From Asterochloris sp. CNOR1 (taxonomy: Eukaryota > Chlorophyta > Trebouxiophyceae > Trebouxiales > Trebouxiaceae), in NCBI GenBank assembly GCA_963969365.1, contig OZ017758.1, positions 806,001 to 870,000 on the forward strand: a stretch of DNA of 64,000 nt, read 5' to 3'. Positions 52,401-62,685 of this stretch are shown here, one piece after another. A program made the position numbers and the translations under genes. The stretch's first letter is position 1. Every line of letters starts with the position of its first letter. The notes beneath the pieces were generated by a model, which was not told the origin of the DNA, searched no databases, and saw only the letters and a program-made list of their open reading frames with translations.

Positions 52401-54209
52401 GTCATTGACGCTCAACGAGAGGCTGCCCAGCTGCTCTGCAGAAGTTGCTGCTGCCTGAGATGCTGCTGTGCGGCCACTGTTCTGCTGTGCTGCTGCGTCT
52501 GCCTGCATCCAGCAGGCATATGTGGCCTGCTGAACCTGGGAGTTGATGACTGCTGCAGTGCACCACTGGTTGTTTGTCTATGGCAATTGGCAGCACTCCA
52601 CACTGCCTGGCCCACAGTGACAGGTGCTGCGCGCTGATGCACCCACACCTGCTGAGGGAAGATCCTGCCGATCGTGAAGCTGCTGTCCGGGGTGCTCTTG
52701 TCCCCCAGCGCCCACAGGAGGTCTGGGTAGTGGTGCAGCAGCTTCAGTCCCTTGCCCTTCAGCCCCGACCTGGCGACGTCCGCGCTGCTGACCTCCATGG
52801 TGCCCACTGCAGCTGCACAGGCATCTCTTGTACAGGAGGGAGTGGAGCGCTCAGCCACAGGCCACCAGGGCAGTTTCCCCTGAGCAGCGCTAGTGCAGCA
52901 TGTGTCAGCCTGCCTAGGCAGGCTGTCCTGGACCCATTGCAGCAGGCCATACGGCGGCGGTGAAGCCAGCAGCATCAGACAGTGGCGGCTGTTCTGTGGG
53001 GCACTTGCATTGCCTATCAGATGCAATCCTCTCATACACATGGCCCTGCTGCGCATGCGTCAGCAATCCCCAGACATGCTGCAGCAGCAGCATCTGTGGC
53101 AAAGTTAGGACCGGCCAGCCCTGCTGGGGCACAATGCCTCCTTGAGCACTCTGGCAGCCTGGCGGCCGCCCCTCCCTTGCCATGCACCTTGAAGAGAGTG
53201 CCACATAGGCTGGCATGCCCGTCCAGCCCGCCTGGCTGCAACACGGGCTGGCAACATGTGCAGGCTGCATCTGCGCACCTGCAAAGGGGTACCTGTTGCC
53301 AGGGATGCTGATGGTGCGCACCTCTCCGGCCACTAGCTCCCCCAGCCCAAAGGAGGGCACAATGAGCCCCTGGAGGAACAGATCCGCCCCACCCAGCACC
53401 TGCACAGGGACAGGTATACGCATCAGGAGCTGCTGTCGGTGATCAAGAGTAACTAGTGCTTGAGGGTGCCTCCTGCAGGGGCATATGGGCGGCAGCCAGG
53501 CTGTCCGTGAAGAAGGTTGCTGACAGGTGCTGCTGAGCAGCTGTAACTGGGGCCTGCCTGCTGACGGAGGGGGTCAGGCGCAAGGAACGATGCATGCACA
53601 GGCTTTGATCAGCTGTTTCAAGCAAAGAGCAGTCCTGATTGCCTTACAGCTGGGCCAGCAGTGTGTTATGGACCAGGGACTAGCCTTCCCAGCTGAATGT
53701 TGTGTGCATGGCAGCCAGCGACACGCACCTTGGGCGAGACCTCAGAATATGTAAAGAGAGGCTGCAGCATGTTGGGGCAAGCCCACAGGGCATAAACTGT
53801 GGGCACCAGCATCTCGTCTCTCCCTGCAACCATGGCACAGCAATTGTGGAGGAGTGTAAGCAGGTTGTAGCAGGCTTGACTGCAAGCAGACCTCCCCTCC
53901 TTTGCCATTTCACCTGTTGGATCAAAGAACAGGGGATTGCCGCTGGGTCCAGCATAGGCAACGGCTTTGTTGGACAGCTTCAATACAGTGACGTCGCCTT
54001 TCCCCGGCAGCAGCAGTGCAACATCCTCCTCAGACAGCATGGAAAACTGCTCTATGACATCCCTTTTGAGCTTCTTGGCGTCCTTGCCACTGAGAGGCCT
54101 GGACTGGACAACCTGCGATAGCCACACAAGCATTCACATCAGATCCAGATAGTGTCTTTGTCGAAGTGGTTGCAGTGCTGCCACTTACCGAGATGTGCTT
54201 TTTGAACAT
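49443..54209 (-). CDS. EIF2D: Translation initiation factor eIF2D (ligatin)
   Basis: Non-canonical factor that delivers tRNA to the ribosomal P site and recycles 40S subunits. Exon 1 is 21 nt (54209-54189, MFKKHIS). Next blocks: VVQSRPLSGKDAKKLKRDVI (DUF1947/pre-PUA) near 54110; LLLPGKGDVTVLKLSNKAVA and YAGPSGNPLFFDP; VPTVYALWACPNMLQPLFTY near 53760; PUA domain with LGGADLFLQGLIVPSFGLGE near 53370 and ARSGLKGKGLKLLHHYPDLL near 52740; an acidic Ala/Glu-rich linker near 52330-52500; a winged-helix region ELPMQTSDFYSRCMLACKP; KKTSYKKLGKLLSKYEKK near 51590; SUI1 domain VKHVFVQLEDRQGGRKHLTR and FGFNP near 49850-49900; LQKKFQTSSSVQRLPGKTET; final exon EIPAFLQATYGLSSDFIETK and stop at 49443-49445. 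All eIF2D domains occur in order. Confidence 0.95.
50500..50780. repeat. eIF2D intron: copy of the EHHGLQ exon donor
   Basis: On the minus strand the exon end ATGGCTTGCAG|GTGAGA (about 50744-50760) recurs as ATGGCTTGCAG|GGGAGT at about 50669-50685, about 75 bp into the intron; the GT has become GG. Confidence 0.6.
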
Positions 54210-54296
54210 CTAAACAGCAAGGTTCAAGGGCAAACAGGGGCTGCAAATGAATGAATGGGAGGCACTAACCTAATGTCAGGCATGCCACATGTAGGC
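54210..54296. promoter_or_regulatory. 87-bp divergent promoter region eIF2D / PPTase
   Basis: Only 87 bp lie between the two start codons, both supported by protein similarity. They must share a bidirectional promoter unless one transcript starts inside the other gene. No named element recognised. Confidence 0.5.
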
Positions 54297-55644
54297 ATGA
54301 GGCTCAGATGGGCAGTGATTACGCAAGGGTGGCAGCCGTCAGCTGCAGAGTGGTCCCAATGCCTTCTTCTGCTGCCTCCCAGTGATCAGCAGGATGTCAT
54401 GCAGATCCAGCATGCAGAATGCAGGAAGCTGAGGCTTGTCAGCAGGCTTCTGCAGCGTCACGCAGTCCACACAGCAACAGGCGCAAAGCCAGATTGCATC
54501 ACAATTCATCGAGCAGCTGGGGCAAAGCCCCACCTGGTCCTGCCAGACAGTATCAGTGACAGTGATGGCACCTGTCATCAGCTGGCCCAGACGTTCACCT
54601 TCAGCACCGCTGGCATGGTCAGGAGCCGAAACGCACGCTAATGACTCAGCGCAGCAGCTTCATTCCTCATTGCCTTTTGCTGCAGGGGCATGCAGTTGTG
54701 CTGGCTTCTGAATCAGCCAGGCTGTGTGGAGTGGACGTCGTCGGCCCTGCACACCTCAGAGCTGGCCCGCATCTCAATGCTCAGCAACTGTGTGAGAGCC
54801 TCAGAGACTGCTTCACCACAGCAGAGGTGACTGCTGGCACACGTGGAGGACCCTGGACCCCCGTCGGTCAGCAGCGCTGAGCCACCTGCCTGCACTCTGC
54901 AGTTGGTGTGGATTGAAGCACAGGAAGGAGAAACCAGGCAGTATGTGGCCCTGCAGCGGCTCTGGGGTCTTAAGGAGGTGCTGCCGTCATGGGCAAAGAT
55001 TTGCTGAGATTCTCTGGCGGCTCTGAGTATGGCTGTTGCTGTGCAGGCCTTCTGCAAAGGCACTGGCGACGGCTTGAGCTTTAGATTCAGGCGGGCAGAG
55101 TTTGAAGTAGATGCAGGCAACCCCCGCAACATCTCGCTCAAAGTTGATGGACAGCCATGCACTGGGTGGGATTAAATGGTAAACCGCTGCTGCCCTGTGC
55201 CTGGGAGTGCCCCATCACCTGCAGCACTGTTGCAGGTGGCACTTCACCCTTCAAGAGGTTATGGAAGGCCACATCATGGCAACGGCTGTCACCTTCAACC
55301 CTCAGGTTTGTTCTCTGAGAGATTGTGGTGCACCTCCATAGGCCTCGAGGAAGCGGCACTGCTTTACAGGAGCCGACGCCAGCAGATAACTGCCTCAAGC
55401 TGTGGTCAGTCAGTGAGCTGGTTCAGAACATCTGGGGCAGCATTTGACCTTTGATAGCTCTGTACCGCCCAGACGCAAAGCATCATCAGCACAGCAGGTT
55501 GCCGCTGCCAAGGTGAGTCAGCCACTGTGCTCCTTTGTCAACAGGCATATCTCTGCTGTGCCTCTAAAACGCGCTTTTGTTGTCTGTAGCATTGTGTTGC
55601 CAGTAGCATTACATTCATGTCCACACCAGGGCAAGTACAGGTAG
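54297..55644 (+). CDS. 4'-phosphopantetheinyl transferase (AASDHPPT/Sfp type)
   Basis: Transfers phosphopantetheine from CoA to acyl or peptidyl carrier proteins. Exons 54297-54617, 54686-54826, 54903-54977, 55047-55165, 55236-55305 and 55441 onward, with matching phases. The start MRLRWAVITQGWQPSAAEWS matches the human N-terminus (RWAFSCGTWLPSRAEW). Further matches are LRLVSRLLQRHAVHTATGAK, then AGAKPHL (GKPxL motif). The Mg-binding motif CGVDVVGP, the motif LWGLKEAFCKGTGDGLSF and a late WHFTLQE block follow. The usual FNxSHxG motif reads FTFSTAGMGHAVVLASE here, without the CoA-contacting Ser-His. The last exon is weakly defined and may contain another intron, so the stop at 55642-55644 is provisional. 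Confidence 0.82.
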
Positions 55645-55808
55645 CAGCTGCAGCATGACAGGCATCACTCTGCACATGTTCTGAATCTGTCAGCAGTCCA
55701 CACATCAGGCATAACATACACCAGACCAGCATTGAGGTGCTTGAGACGAAAGCAAGGGGAGCACATTTGAGTCTGAGGTGGGCAAATCATGAAATGTCAG
55801 TGACACTG
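55645..55808. other. Convergent 3' region PPTase / RecX-like
   Basis: About 160 bp between provisional stops. No feature recognised. Confidence 0.3.
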
Positions 55809-58294
55809 TCAGAAGAGCTCCAGCTTGCGCAGAACCTGAGAGATCGTGTCCCAGGAGTGACCCCTGCGTTCAAGCCAGGCCACCATTCTGCGCCTTCTGG
55901 TCTGGAGGGGCATGCCGCGCGTTACTTCTGTCTGCCGCCGTGTAGACTCCAGCAGGTCCAGATCCAGGCGGCCTGCACATGACAGCAGCAGCATAAGAAA
56001 TTTACGCAGTGGCTGGATCTCGAGCCATAAAAAGAAGCCTCAGCAATTCACCACAATTTGTAGGCGTGGAGTTTAAAGGCAAAGCCAAAAAGGGTGCGAT
56101 TGTGTGTGCTGAAAGCCAGAAAACTTCATGCACACCATTGCTCATGCTTAGCTGCTGACAGCTAATCTTACATTTCTATCAACCCACCATGAAGTGCTGA
56201 CAAGTCAGGAGCCTCTGCCTCCTGAAAGTCCACATTCAGACGCTCGCTGTGCTCCCCAAACACGCTCTCCAGCCCGGCCTCAATATGCTGCTTGGCCACG
56301 CCTCGCTTGACCAGCTCCATCCGGATTCTGGAAGGTGCCCAGCGGGACTGTCGCCATTTGGAGCGCGCAAATACCTCTGCAAAGTCTGCATCGCTCTGCA
56401 GCCCCTGCAGGAGGGCCAGCAGGTTGCCGAGGACACCTGGAAATTTTGCTTGAAATGGGCAGACACCTTTGCAATGTCGTACCGCTCTGCAGCCTCTGCT
56501 GTAGGGCCAGCAGGCTGTCAGGCAGATGCGACAGCCACTTGAGGTGCACAAACATGTCCCCATGTCAGCATCTATGCAGGCCCAGGATCAGCTGTGTCAG
56601 GCTAGCTGCATCTCCATCGAGTGCCAGCACTGCACCAGGGCAGCGGAACACAGTGTTGGGTGAGCATAAAGCGGGCGGCCTAGTCTGTAGTGCAGATGCA
56701 GTGCAGGTTAGCCTGTGCAAGTGTAGCAACCCCTTCCTGATGCTGCACTACAGCAATCGATGATGCCCACTGCCATTTATGCCAATCCAAACAATTCAGA
56801 TAATACTAAGCTTACAAGCTCTACCATGCTGTCTGGGAAGCCCACGATGGTGCTGGCCTACTGCTCCTACCTTACAAAACCCCCATGCCTCTCAGAAAGG
56901 TGATAGCTGACAGCTCGCGAGGCTCTCAGGGCCTGCTGTGCCACACAACGGTGTGTGCCTCCGTGCTCACACTGATGAATGAGAGACCTGACCTTGCTGC
57001 TCTCCAGCCCTGCCACAAGATCCGAACCACAAAGGGGTTCATTTGCCTGGGTTCAACTTCGGACCCCAATGTGGCTGCTCACCCCCTCAGCAAGGCAGTT
57101 GTGCAGCTTGCTAACCCGTTTACACGGCAGCAGTGAACACACTGCCCATCCTGCTGCTGCTGCTGCTCCCCAGCTCAATCAAGCACTGCCTGGGCACCAT
57201 GCTTTTCCTGGCTTGCAGCAAGGTCCCAAGACTCAAATAAGGCTTATTGCTGACCAGCAACAGCAGGCCACACAGAACAGTGATGCCCCTCCATGAGTGC
57301 AGGAGTGCACCTGACCCCCCAGTCCTGCTGCTCACCAGCTCTGCCAGTCGCTCCAAAGCCTGCTGCACTGCCTTGGCATCGTGGCCCTTCTCGTGCAGCT
57401 TGTGTTCCAGCTCCTGCCGGGAGTGCGGCCTCCGTGCCAGGTGCCCAGCTGCGGAGTTCTTGGCTCGCTCGAATTGCTTGTGGGAGGGCGAGCTGCAGGG
57501 AGGGACAGCACTGTCACCAGGGGCAGGGGCAAGGGAAGGTGGCAGGGGGCAGCAGCATGCTTGCCAGCTGCAGCACTGGGCTGCGGGTGCAAGAGTGGCA
57601 GCAGTCAAGGCAGATGCGTGACCTGATGCAACATCGGGCGTGCACATCCTGAATGCTTGCTGATCAGCTGTGCCAGCATACAGCACCAGCAGAGCAGTAT
57701 CATGCTGCATGCAGGACAGCTGCACCAGCAACTGTTTCTTTGGGGTGCGACAGTAGTCCGGTACTCACAAGGCCACGACAACTCACTCAAAATCCTCTCC
57801 CCTCTCGTCTTCCTTGGTGAACAGCATGCTTGGCCCCTCATCTGCCGATGACAACACGCTTTCCCTGCTGTGGGGAGTTCGTGCAAGAGGCCCCCCATGT
57901 CCAGAGTTCACTCGCCACCGTTTAGGTGTGCTGCTGTGCCAGGAGTGTGCGCGGTGCTGAGCGCGGCTGGGCAGAGAGATGCTGATGGCGCTGCTTCTGT
58001 TGTCGGCAAAGGAGGAGGTGTGATGCCGCAGTGTGTCAGCTGCTGGTGCAAATCCCTCAAGGGTGACTGTGCTGGGTACAGTGGCTGCAGACACACAGGG
58101 ACCTGCTGATACACGCCTGGGCTGGAGCCAGCTGCAAAGCAGGATGAGCAGGATGGACAACAGAAGCGCTGTATCTTACCCAGGTACAGATTCCTAAGGC
58201 GTTTTGCATTCCTGGCCATCTTGTTGGGAGTGAGCATGCTGGTGGCCTGTGCCACACTGACACTGGAGCAATTGGCGTGGAGCAGCATTAGCAT
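55809..58294 (-). CDS. RecX-like protein, probably organelle-targeted
   Basis: RecX proteins bind and restrain RecA recombinase in bacteria; plants carry organelle-targeted forms. The candidate start ATG 58294 (MLMLLHANCSSVSVAQAT) leads a basic, Ser/Arg-rich N-terminus (to about 57785) that could be a transit peptide. The RecX three-helix repeats are visible: RAKNSAAGHLARRPHSRQEL, EHKLHEKGHDAKAVQQALER near 57440-57340; EVFARSKWRQSRWAPSRIRM and ELVKRGVAKQHIEAGLESVF near 56380-56260; TRRRRMVAWLERRGHSWDTI and SQVLRKLELF ending at stop 55809. The order (SR-EL-KL-KG then RRG-W) is the family pattern. The joins within the N-terminal 120 residues are uncertain. Confidence 0.82.
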
Positions 58295-58428
58295 TCACTT
58301 CGTTACTGGCAGTGCTAAGGCAGGACTTGGAAGAAGCTGAGTACAAATATCAATATGGAAATATTGATTCATCACAGAGAGATCTTGACAGGTCGGCTTC
58401 AGCCTCTGGGTCTCTTGATGGCTGCATT
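58295..58428. promoter_or_regulatory. Divergent promoter region RecX-like / PhyH-family gene
   Basis: About 134 bp between predicted starts (ATG 58294 minus; first in-frame ATG 58429 plus). The plus frame stays open upstream to 58312 without an ATG, so this stretch is probably 5' UTR. No element recognised. Confidence 0.35.
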
Positions 58429-59960
58429 ATGGTGGATGGACGCCAGTGGCCTGCCCAGGTCATGGCAGGCAAAGGGCTAGTGACTGCATGGCCCATGCTG
58501 GACAGCAGCAAACTGTTGGCAGATGAGGACTGGGTTCAGCTCCAGTCCAAGCTGCAGCAGGATGGTTACCTGCTGATACGTGGCGCCCTGGACAGAGCTT
58601 CTGTGCAGGAGGTGAGGCTAGTGGCAATCCAAAAAGCGTTGGCAACATGTTGCTGGCCTTGCTCACCTGCATCACCCGCTGCAGGCATGTGGCCAGGTCG
58701 TAGCAAAGCTGAGGGCCTGGAAGCCAGAGCAGTTTGCAGGAGGTTCCAGTCAGGTATGCCCTGGTGCAGCGCGATCTCTCCAGGTTGTCCAACAGCTGAG
58801 TTTGGCAGCAATATATGCCTGCAGCTCAAGCTCACAGATGGAGCAGGGAAGATTGGGCTCCTGAAGAGGCAGGACATTGCCTCTTCACTGGAGGTTCGAC
58901 GAGTGTTGGAATCCAGCTACTTGTTCAGGCTGATGAGGGGTCTCATGCAGGTGGGTAATCCATGCCTTGATAGGTGTAGTGCAGTATCGCCTTCACAGCA
59001 GAGGCTTCCAAATGCGCTGGGATATTGCCTATTGTCACGACAGTCGGGGGGGTTGCTTTCTCCTGACATGGCTGGCTCAGGCAGGCAGAGGCCACTGTGG
59101 CTATGCTCTACCTGGCTGATGTAGCCAACGGCAATCAGTGTCATGCAGGTGGAGCAGGTAGCCACCACTGGCTACAAATGGCTCCGTGCGGTGGCTGAAG
59201 GGGAGTTCACAGGCCTGCACTGTGACAAGGTCTTTCTGGGCAGAGGTTCACAGCGCCTGCTGACAGCATGGCTGCCACTCAGCCAGGTGGGCCAGCACTG
59301 TGGCTCTGCACACAGGTCGCACCCAAGGCCAGGCTTGGCCAGGTGCTCCCGCCCAGGGCGTGTTGTTTTACATCTTGGGGCAGAAGGAGGCTCTGTGACA
59401 CTGGCTGTGGACACCCTGGCCATGCCTCCCATTCTGCAACTTTCTTATGCTCTAGCGTAGCAATATCAGTCTCCGCCAGGCTTGCAGCACTGACTGCCAG
59501 CAGCAGCTTGCAGGTGGCTGTTGAGGATGGCAGCATGCTGGTCTGTGCAGGCTCTCACCGGATGCGCAGCTTTGCCAAGCTGCGAGATAGCTATGGAGGC
59601 TCTCAGGTAAGCTTAAGCCTAGGCTTGGAAGCTTGTGCTGCGGTGCATCCTGTGGGGCCATGAGACCTGTGCAACTCACTGCTACGTCTTGACATGTAGG
59701 TGGGCCAGGATGGCACGGTCTCAGGCTGGCTGACAGACAACGGGCAGCACTTGAGCAGAATGGTGAGCGCCCAGGCGATTTCATGGCACACAGCTGATTT
59801 CCAGCCAGGCGATGTGGTGGTGCTCCACCTGGGCATCTTCCACATGTCAGCAGCCAATGTAAGCAACACACTCAGGATCAGCTGTGACACACGGTGGCAG
59901 CCTGCCCAGGATGAACGTGACCCCCGACTGCATGAGTGGCGGGACCAGATGTTTGAATGA
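58429..59960 (+). CDS. PhyH-family Fe(II)/2-oxoglutarate dioxygenase
   Basis: Probable non-heme iron oxygenase of the phytanoyl-CoA dioxygenase superfamily; substrate unknown. The start ATG 58429 (MVDGRQWPAQVMAGKG) is the first Met of the open frame. Blocks: WVQLQSKLQQDGYLLIRGAL to 58611; VVAKLRAWKPEQFAGGSS; KIGLLKRQDIASSLEVRRVL; VATTGYKWLRAVAEGEFTGL and HCDKVFLGRGSQRLLTAWLP near 59160-59280; EDGSMLVCAGSHRMRSFA near 59523-59576; DFQPGDVVVLHLGIFHMSAA near 59800-59857; C-terminus RISCDTRWQPAQDERDPRLH, stop TGA 59958-59960. The iron ligands are read as His-Cys-Asp (HxD) and the distal His of IFHMS; Arg in DTRW may bind 2-oxoglutarate. All core elements are present, so it looks functional. Confidence 0.88.
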
Positions 59961-60385
59961 AGTGTTACTGACAGCATGACTCATCTGCTGGGCAGAACCA
60001 GTGCTTTGCTGCAGCACTTGGCTTCTGTTGTCTCAGTTGCCTTCTTGTGGGCAGCAACAAAGCCTCAGAACAGAGGTATCTGGCAATGCTCTCTTGTGAC
60101 CATGTGGTCGTCCATTCTCTGGCCTGCTGGCCATGCCACACATCGACTACCAGCTCATGCCAGGCAGCCACGGCTTGCAGGGACCGCATTCCCTGCCTGG
60201 CTGTGCATCACAGCTTAATGCAGCAAATGGGGCCTCCCTGGACTGTCTAGTGTCAGTTACGGCCTTGACTGTCTGTCAGGCAAAGCAACAAGCTAAGCTC
60301 TCACATACTCGCACATTGCAACCTCTCACATGCATTTTGCTAAGAGATGGACTGGCAAAAGGTGCCACCAGAGCAGACTGCTGTT
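59961..60385. other. Convergent intergenic region PhyH / EF-hand gene
   Basis: About 425 bp. A frame at 60133-60260 reads MPHIDYQLMPGSHGLQGPHS, which faintly recalls the GSH part of PhyH proteins, but it is too short to support. Otherwise 3' UTR sequence. Confidence 0.35.
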
Positions 60386-62437
60386 TCAATTGTCCTGGGT
60401 CCACCAGCTTGATGAGCGAGCCATGCGCCTCAGCATCTTGGCCTCAGCAGTGTGTGCCCTCACGGCTTCAGCTTCATATATTGCAATGAATTGGTCCAGT
60501 GTGATGAAGCCATCAATGTCCTGCATGCAGAAGAGCACATGTCACAGCTGCTCAGGTGTGCCTCCTGTGATTTTGAGAGCTTGCAGCAGCAGATGTGCCG
60601 CTCGCGTATTCACCATGCTCTCAAAGATAATCTGCACGGTGCGGGCTGACAGCTCGTCGCCCAGACTGCGCATAGCATCTGTAGGACAGCAGGTGTGCTT
60701 GGTTTGACCTGGCCAGGGGGCGTGAAGCATGTGGCTGCAGGCAGGTGCAAGCTGCTCTGCTCACCTCGGAACTCTGCAACATTGAGCTTTCCATCGCTGC
60801 AGTCATTAGAAGTGCTTGAGCGACACTCGAGTGCAGGTGCTTTGGAGCAGAAGCAGGCAACACGTTCAGCCAGGGAGGCCCTCACTTGTTGGTATCACAG
60901 CTGTAAAACAGTTCAACGAGGCGGCTCTTCCGAACATCTGCGTTGCCAGCAGCCTTCACCATTGCTGCAGCCTGCTTAACTTCAGCGTCTGCGGGCTCTG
61001 CAGTGTGCAGACACAATGTGAGTAAGGACTGAGGACCTCTTGAGTCACACAGCAGTCTCCAATGTGCTGTTGCCAAGACCACATGCAAGCCAGCAGCTCA
61101 AGTGACTGGCAATGCTGCAGTGCTGCCAGCTAGCATCTGCAGATCAATTTTGGAGAAAGCGTGCTGCAGCTGGCAGGAGCACTGGCAGGAGGATAAAAAC
61201 ATTGGGACTGTCTGCTGCCTCCTCAAAACTGCAGCCCAATCATCAACAGAGTTGCAGGAGAGGATGGCGCTTGCATCACAGCAGCAGCGACAGAAGAGCA
61301 TGATACAGCCCTGTCCCTCCTGAGAGTAGCGTAGTGGCAACGCACGCATCTCAAACATCTGAGGAATCTCTCACCCACACTGCAGCCTCAAGGCCCAGAG
61401 CAGGACAGCCCACTACCTGCCGCCCTACTAGCACTGCAGTCTGGACCTGTTGCGAGGCTGTTCCGCCTTCTGCAGCACTCACCATCTTTTGCATGCATCT
61501 CAAGCTCCTTTGCCAGGCGGCGCTTCTCTGCATGGCTGAGCGCTTGCAGCGTCTGCACAAATCTCTCCATGTGCGCCTCTCCAACACTCTGCCGCACAAA
61601 AGACTCGAAGTTCTCCAGCCTCTCGCACTGCTCGCCGGTGAGGGCATGAGAGTCTGCAAACTCCACCTCGCAGCCTGCCTCTGCATCAGCCTGCAGAGCA
61701 GATTAAGACTGGGTGAGGCCCCAGAGCGGTACATCTGAAGCTCAGATGAGGTGCTGGGAGTCAGCAGGTTGCCTCACAGCCTGTCTTTGCACCAACCTCC
61801 AGATCAGGCAGGCATCTCCTAAAGTGAACTGCAGTCCACCACGCTGCCTACATCTCTGCCTCAGCACACATGTGAAGCAGTGCATTCAACTTGTCTAGGA
61901 CCACTGGCAGCGACTCACCCTCTGTTTTCCAAGGTAGTGGTAGGCCTCCCAACACCCTTCTGAGTCTTGATCGCCAGGAATGGCTGAGCAGAAACCTGCA
62001 GGGCGATGAGAAACATGATCGCTCCCAGGCCTCAACAAGGAGACCCCTTTGCCACACCGGCCAGCTTCAGGCACGGCCCAATGTCTGTAGGTATGGCATG
62101 TGCTGGCAGGTACTCCAACCTGCAAGCTGATGCTCTGCAGTGTCAAGGATGCTGGGGGGCTTTGCATCCCTCTCCTCCTGGGTGGACTGCAGCCGTTTCG
62201 TGACGCGATACTGTGGTGCAGCAGAGTCCTCAGGGGTCTGCTCCTTGGTCTGTGGGGGTGCCTGTGAGCCTGCCTGTAAGGCAGAGTTGCCTCCATGTCA
62301 GCATGCCACATCAGCTCACACTGAAGGCAGGCTGTTGCGGACTGCAGACGCACCTTGGTGGGGCACAAACCTCTGACCCTCCGCGCCAAGGGTGAGGAGG
62401 AAGTTGGACAGGCAATGCCAGGTTTTTGCACAATCAT
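60386..62437 (-). CDS. EF-hand domain protein of unknown function
   Basis: Not assigned to a named family. Candidate start ATG 62437 (MIVQKPGIACPTSSSPLARR) with a basic N-terminus that could be an organelle presequence. Exon blocks on the minus strand: GSQAPPQTKEQTPEDSAAPQ and TKRLQSTQEERDAKPPS near 62270-62150; SEGCWEAYHYLGKQ near 61950; ADAEAGCEVEFADSHALTGE, ERLENFESFVRQSVGEAHME and QTLQALSHAEKRRLAKELEM at 61690-61490; VELFYSCDTN then CGATGG.. near 60900 and 60810, which when spliced form a canonical EF-hand loop DTNNDGKLNVAE; SARTVQIIFESMVNTRAAHL near 60620; DIDGFITLDQFIAIYEAE near 60510, a second EF-hand-like loop; stop 60386-60388. The last intron phase could not be reconciled, so the 3' end is provisional. 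Confidence 0.62.
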
Positions 62438-62685
62438 GCCTGTGATCACCAGCCCAAGGGTTACTGCACTTAGAGGCAGAGCTGACAGCGTTTGAGTGGT
62501 CTCGGGACGTTATCAGCAGCTCAAAGCTTATGAGTAGCTTAGGTCAATGTCAGCTCAGCACAGCAGATGTCTTCGTTGTGTCCTAGATCGCAGCAATCCT
62601 CCACCCGAGCCTTGATCGGTCTTTACAGGGCGCCTGCTTTCCCACGACAGGCAGGTCTTCTCAGCCCTGAACGGCCGCGGCTGAC
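62438..62685. promoter_or_regulatory. Divergent region EF-hand gene / MRE11
   Basis: About 248 bp between predicted starts. Probably contains both promoters. No element recognised. Confidence 0.35.

Noticed and set aside
60131-60260. Second PhyH-like exon (MPGSHGL) after the PhyH gene
   Set aside because: Only a few residues resemble the family and the upstream gene already has its C-terminus and stop.
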